Positions 61,107 to 64,000 of a stretch of DNA of 64,000 bases are shown one piece after another (position 1 is the first letter of the stretch; every line of letters starts with the position of its first letter). The notes beneath the pieces were generated by a model, which did no database searches, was not told where the DNA came from, and worked only from the letters and a program-made list of their open reading frames with translations. The DNA is from Devosia sp. (GTDB lineage Bacteria; Pseudomonadota; Alphaproteobacteria; Rhizobiales; Devosiaceae). Both the position numbers and the translations under genes were made by a program. The stretch is taken from the NCBI RefSeq assembly GCF_017744655.1, contig NZ_JAGIAW010000014.1, positions 248,001 to 312,000 of the forward strand, read 5' to 3'.

Positions 61107-62648
61107 CTAGTGCTCGAACCAAGGCTCCCCGCGCCCAAGGGTCATGTGCAGACCCTTGAACTGCGAATATTCATCAAAGCCATAGCGCCCGAGTTCGCGA
61201 CCAACGCCGCTCATCTTGTAGCCACCGATGGGCATTTCCGGCGTTCCCTCGATCACCGAATTGATCCAGCATCGCCCCGCCCGCAGTTTTCGCGTGGTTT
61301 GAATCGCCGTCTCCAGGTCGCGCGACCAGACGCCGGCCGAAAGACCGAACGGCGTGCCATTGGCAAGAGCGACAGCCTCCTCCGGCGTGTCAAAACCAAT
61401 GGTGGCGAGCACCGGCCCAAATATTTCTTCTTGGGCGATGCGCATGTCAGGTCGCACCTTGTCGAAGACCGTCGGAGCAAAGAAATTACCCGATCCCTCA
61501 TCGAGCATCTCGCCGCCCAGCAGCAGTTCGGCGCCCTCTTCCAGACCAGCCGCCACGTAGCCCGCAACCTTGTGGAGATGCGGCACGGACACCATTGCGC
61601 CATAGCGGGTCGTGGCGGCCAGCGGATCGCCGAACGGCAGGCGACGCGAGAGATCGAGCAGGCGCTCGAGCAAGGCCGGACGGATAGAATTTTCAACGAT
61701 CAGCCGGCTGCCCGAAATGCAGCACTGACCGGCATTGTGATAGACGCCATAGGCAATGCCATCAGCTGCCGCCTCGAGATCGGCATCGGCAAAGACGATC
61801 TGCGGCCCCTTGCCCCCGAGTTCGAGCCCGACACGCTTCACATTGCTCGCCGCAATCCCGGCAAGCTGCGTGCCGACACGCACGGAGCCCGTGAAGGCCA
61901 CCATGTCGACACGCGGGTCTTCGGCGAGGATTTGCCCGACATCCGGCCCATAACCGGTGATGACGTTGAACACCCCCGCCGGCAGGCCCGCCTCAAGCGC
62001 GATCTCGGCCAGCCGGACCGTCGTGCCGGAGGTGAATTCACTCGGCTTCACCACAACGGTGCAGCCCGCTCCCAGCGCCCACGGCACACGCTCCGACATG
62101 ATGATGAAGGGAAAATTCCACGGCGTGATGATGCCCACAACCCCGGCCGGCTCGCGCAGCACAAGCCCAAGCCGATTGGCCCCGATGGCATTATGCGTAT
62201 CGCCCTCGAGCCCGCGGCATTGGCCGGCCGCATAGGTCCAGAGATCGGCGCAATAACCGATTTCGCCGCGCGCCTGGTTGATCGGCTTGCCCGTCTCGAG
62301 GCATTCGATCAGCGCCAACTCGTCCTGATGCTTCAGAATGCCCTGCGCGATGGCGTGAAGAATGGTCGAACGCTCGGCCCCGCTCATCCGCCCCCAGGGG
62401 CCATTGTCGAAAGCCGTGCGAGCTGCGCCGATAGCGCGCGAAGCATCTTCCGTCGTGCCAGCAGGCCAGGTGCCGATGACCTTGCCGCGATGGCCAGGGC
62501 TCTCCCGCTCCACGACCTTTCCAGACACAGCATCCACGGATTTGCCATCGATAAGCATGCGATAGGCGCGTTTACTCTGAACACGCGGATCACTAAGATT
62601 CGGAACGGCAAAATTGTCCTGAAAGCTGGATTGACTTGTGATGGCCAT
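61107..62648 (-). CDS. Aldehyde dehydrogenase family protein
   Basis: PWNFPFIIMSERVPWALGAGCTVVVKPSE; FTGSVRVGTQLAG; LELGGKGPQIVFADADL; GQCCISGSRLIV. Confidence 0.95.
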   Translation of the reverse strand: MAITSQSSFQDNFAVPNLSDPRVQSKRAYRMLIDGKSVDAVSGKVVERESPGHRGKVIGTWPAGTTEDASRAIGAARTAFDNGPWGRMSGAERSTILHAIAQGILKHQDELALIECLETGKPINQARGEIGYCADLWTYAAGQCRGLEGDTHNAIGANRLGLVLREPAGVVGIITPWNFPFIIMSERVPWALGAGCTVVVKPSEFTSGTTVRLAEIALEAGLPAGVFNVITGYGPDVGQILAEDPRVDMVAFTGSVRVGTQLAGIAASNVKRVGLELGGKGPQIVFADADLEAAADGIAYGVYHNAGQCCISGSRLIVENSIRPALLERLLDLSRRLPFGDPLAATTRYGAMVSVPHLHKVAGYVAAGLEEGAELLLGGEMLDEGSGNFFAPTVFDKVRPDMRIAQEEIFGPVLATIGFDTPEEAVALANGTPFGLSAGVWSRDLETAIQTTRKLRAGRCWINSVIEGTPEMPIGGYKMSGVGRELGRYGFDEYSQFKGLHMTLGRGEPWFEH

Positions 62649-62698
62649 GGCGGACTGATCCACCTCCCCGAAGATGCTGGACCCGTTCAAACGCGTCC

Positions 62699-62725
62699 TG
62701 TATGGAATTGTATGGTACCGTATGG
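62699..62725 (+). promoter_or_regulatory. Three GTATGG direct repeats at 10-bp spacing containing TATGGTACCGTA (candidate GntR operator)
   Basis: TGTATGGAAT-TGTATGGTAC-CGTATGG in the ALDH/GntR divergent intergenic region. Confidence 0.6.
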
Positions 62726-62766
62726 CGCATTGACCCAAGCTGTCAATGGCATGGGCGAGATGTAAT

Positions 62767-63453
62767 ATGACCTTGGATATGCAGACGTCGGCCGAGAGCG
62801 GAGAAAGCGCGGCAGCATCAATCGAGAAGGACCTGCGCCGCTCGATCATCGAGCTCGAGCTCCTGCCCGGTACGCGCCTTTCCGAACAGGATATCGCGAC
62901 AAAACTAGGCGTTTCCCGCCAGCCCGTACGCGAAGCGCTGATCCGCCTCGCCAATTCCCGCCTGATTGAAATCCGGCCCCATCGCGGCACGGTGGTCGCC
63001 CGTATTTCAGCCAAGGAAATGATCGAGGCGCTCTTTGTCCGTCAGTCGGTGGAGATCGCCGTCGTCGCCAAGGCCGCACAAAATTTCGACGCCTGGCAGC
63101 GCAAGCGAATCTCGAGCCTCCTGGTAAAACAGGCCGAAGCCGCCGAGAAACTCGACCATGCCGGCTTCCGCGAGCACGACGAGGCCTTTCACATCGCCAT
63201 CGCTACCGGCGCCGGCGTCGGCATCGCCTGGATCGCCATTGCCGATATGAAGACGCACATGGACCGGGTCTGTAACATGACCCTACAAAGCGAGGCCGAC
63301 ATGGCCCGCCGCGTCCGCGAACACACCGCCATCATGGATGCCATCGACGCTCATGATGTGGAAGGCGCAAAAGCGGCCATGGCGACGCATTTGGGCAGTA
63401 TTCTCGACGAACTTCCCGAGCTAGAAACCCGTCACGCCAATCTTTTTATCTAG
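62767..63453 (+). CDS. GntR family transcriptional regulator (FCD subfamily)
   Basis: LPGTRLSEQDIATKLGVSRQPVREALIRLANSRLIEIRPHRGTVVARIS; FCD-like C-terminal domain. Confidence 0.93.
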   Translation: MTLDMQTSAESGESAAASIEKDLRRSIIELELLPGTRLSEQDIATKLGVSRQPVREALIRLANSRLIEIRPHRGTVVARISAKEMIEALFVRQSVEIAVVAKAAQNFDAWQRKRISSLLVKQAEAAEKLDHAGFREHDEAFHIAIATGAGVGIAWIAIADMKTHMDRVCNMTLQSEADMARRVREHTAIMDAIDAHDVEGAKAAMATHLGSILDELPELETRHANLFI

Positions 63454-63471
63454 ACCGCTCGGAGTTCACCA

Positions 63472-64000
63472 ATGACGCAATCCGCCCGCTATCCGAGCCT
63501 TGCCGGCATGCCCGTGGTCATTTCCGGCGGCGCCTCCGGCATTGGCGGGGCCCTGGTGCGAAATTTTGCTGCACAGGGCGCCAAGGTCGGCTTTGTCGAC
63601 ATCCAGGACGACCGCGGCACGGCTCTTGCTGCCCAACTGACCGCAGCCGGCCAGGCCGTACTCTTCACCCGTTGCGACATCACCAACACCGACGCCTATC
63701 AGACCGCCATTGCCGGCTTCGCTGCCGCCCATGGCGACGCCTTAGCCCTCGTCAACAATGCTGCCCACGACCAGCGCCACGAATGGCAGGAAGTGACCTC
63801 GGCCTATTGGGACGACCGCATGGCGGTCAATTTGAAGCATTCCTTCTTCGCCATCCAGGCCGTCGCACCCGGCATGGCCAAGGCCGGCCGCGGCTCGATC
63901 ATCAATACCGGCTCCATAAGCTGGATGATCATGTCGCCCAAAATCCCGGTCTATGAGACCGCAAAGGCCGCCACCCATGGCCTCACCCGCGGCATGGCAC
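63472..64000 (+). CDS. SDR family oxidoreductase (truncated by the window end)
   Basis: PVVISGGASGIGGALVRNFAAQGAKVGFVD; LVNNAA; SISWM...YETAKAA. No stop before 64000. Confidence 0.92.
   Translation, partial: MTQSARYPSLAGMPVVISGGASGIGGALVRNFAAQGAKVGFVDIQDDRGTALAAQLTAAGQAVLFTRCDITNTDAYQTAIAGFAAAHGDALALVNNAAHDQRHEWQEVTSAYWDDRMAVNLKHSFFAIQAVAPGMAKAGRGSIINTGSISWMIMSPKIPVYETAKAATHGLTRGMA

Noticed and set aside
61092-62765. 557-aa plus-strand ORF
   Set aside because: Antisense to a clear aldehyde dehydrogenase; high-GC shadow ORF with R/H/P-rich composition and no domain.

Overview
High-GC alphaproteobacterial chromosome; gene content resembles Hyphomicrobiales, but I did not verify taxonomy. The main structure is a ~37 kb genomic island (about 1,553-38,910). 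It is bounded by a 40-bp direct repeat (38/40 identical) that is the 3' part of a tRNA-Arg(CCG) gene. The intact tRNA lies at 38,866-38,942 and the displaced 3' fragment at about 1,550-1,592. Beside the intact tRNA is a tyrosine integrase that appears frameshifted. The island has two halves. (i) A large surface-polysaccharide locus (2.6-26.9 kb) encodes a CapD/PglF-like dehydratase, two DegT aminotransferases (one Per-like), Gmd, WecB/WecC, a flippase, a polymerase-like membrane protein, glycosyltransferases, a heparinase-like protein, a NeuD/PglD-like acyltransferase with a divergent MaoC hydratase, and a three-gene module of a tiny 'YLDPGTGS' protein, a kinase-like/methyltransferase fusion and a sulfatase-fold membrane protein. 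(ii) A mobilisation backbone (27.0-38.7 kb) encodes an S24-like repressor, a ParA-like ATPase, a VirD4/TraD-type coupling protein, a MobF relaxase-helicase, an Xis/AlpA-like HTH protein and the broken integrase. No T4SS genes are present. This suggests a formerly mobilizable element carrying a capsule/O-antigen type locus. The right flank is core-like: tag, an RND efflux pump with a divergent two-component system, cyoABCD with SURF1, an MFS transporter, and a sugar or sugar-acid catabolic region (Gfo/Idh, IlvD/Edd, DHDPS-family, FrcBCA-like ABC, ALDH, GntR, SDR). Noncoding signals of interest: a 10-bp-phased heptad array (27,041-27,110), a 17-bp motif 80-90 nt upstream of three mobilisation-module genes, TTGTCCCAAA repeats at both island ends, and 10-bp-spaced GTATGG repeats at the GntR promoter. 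Assignments come from reading the translated proteins; no database search was run.
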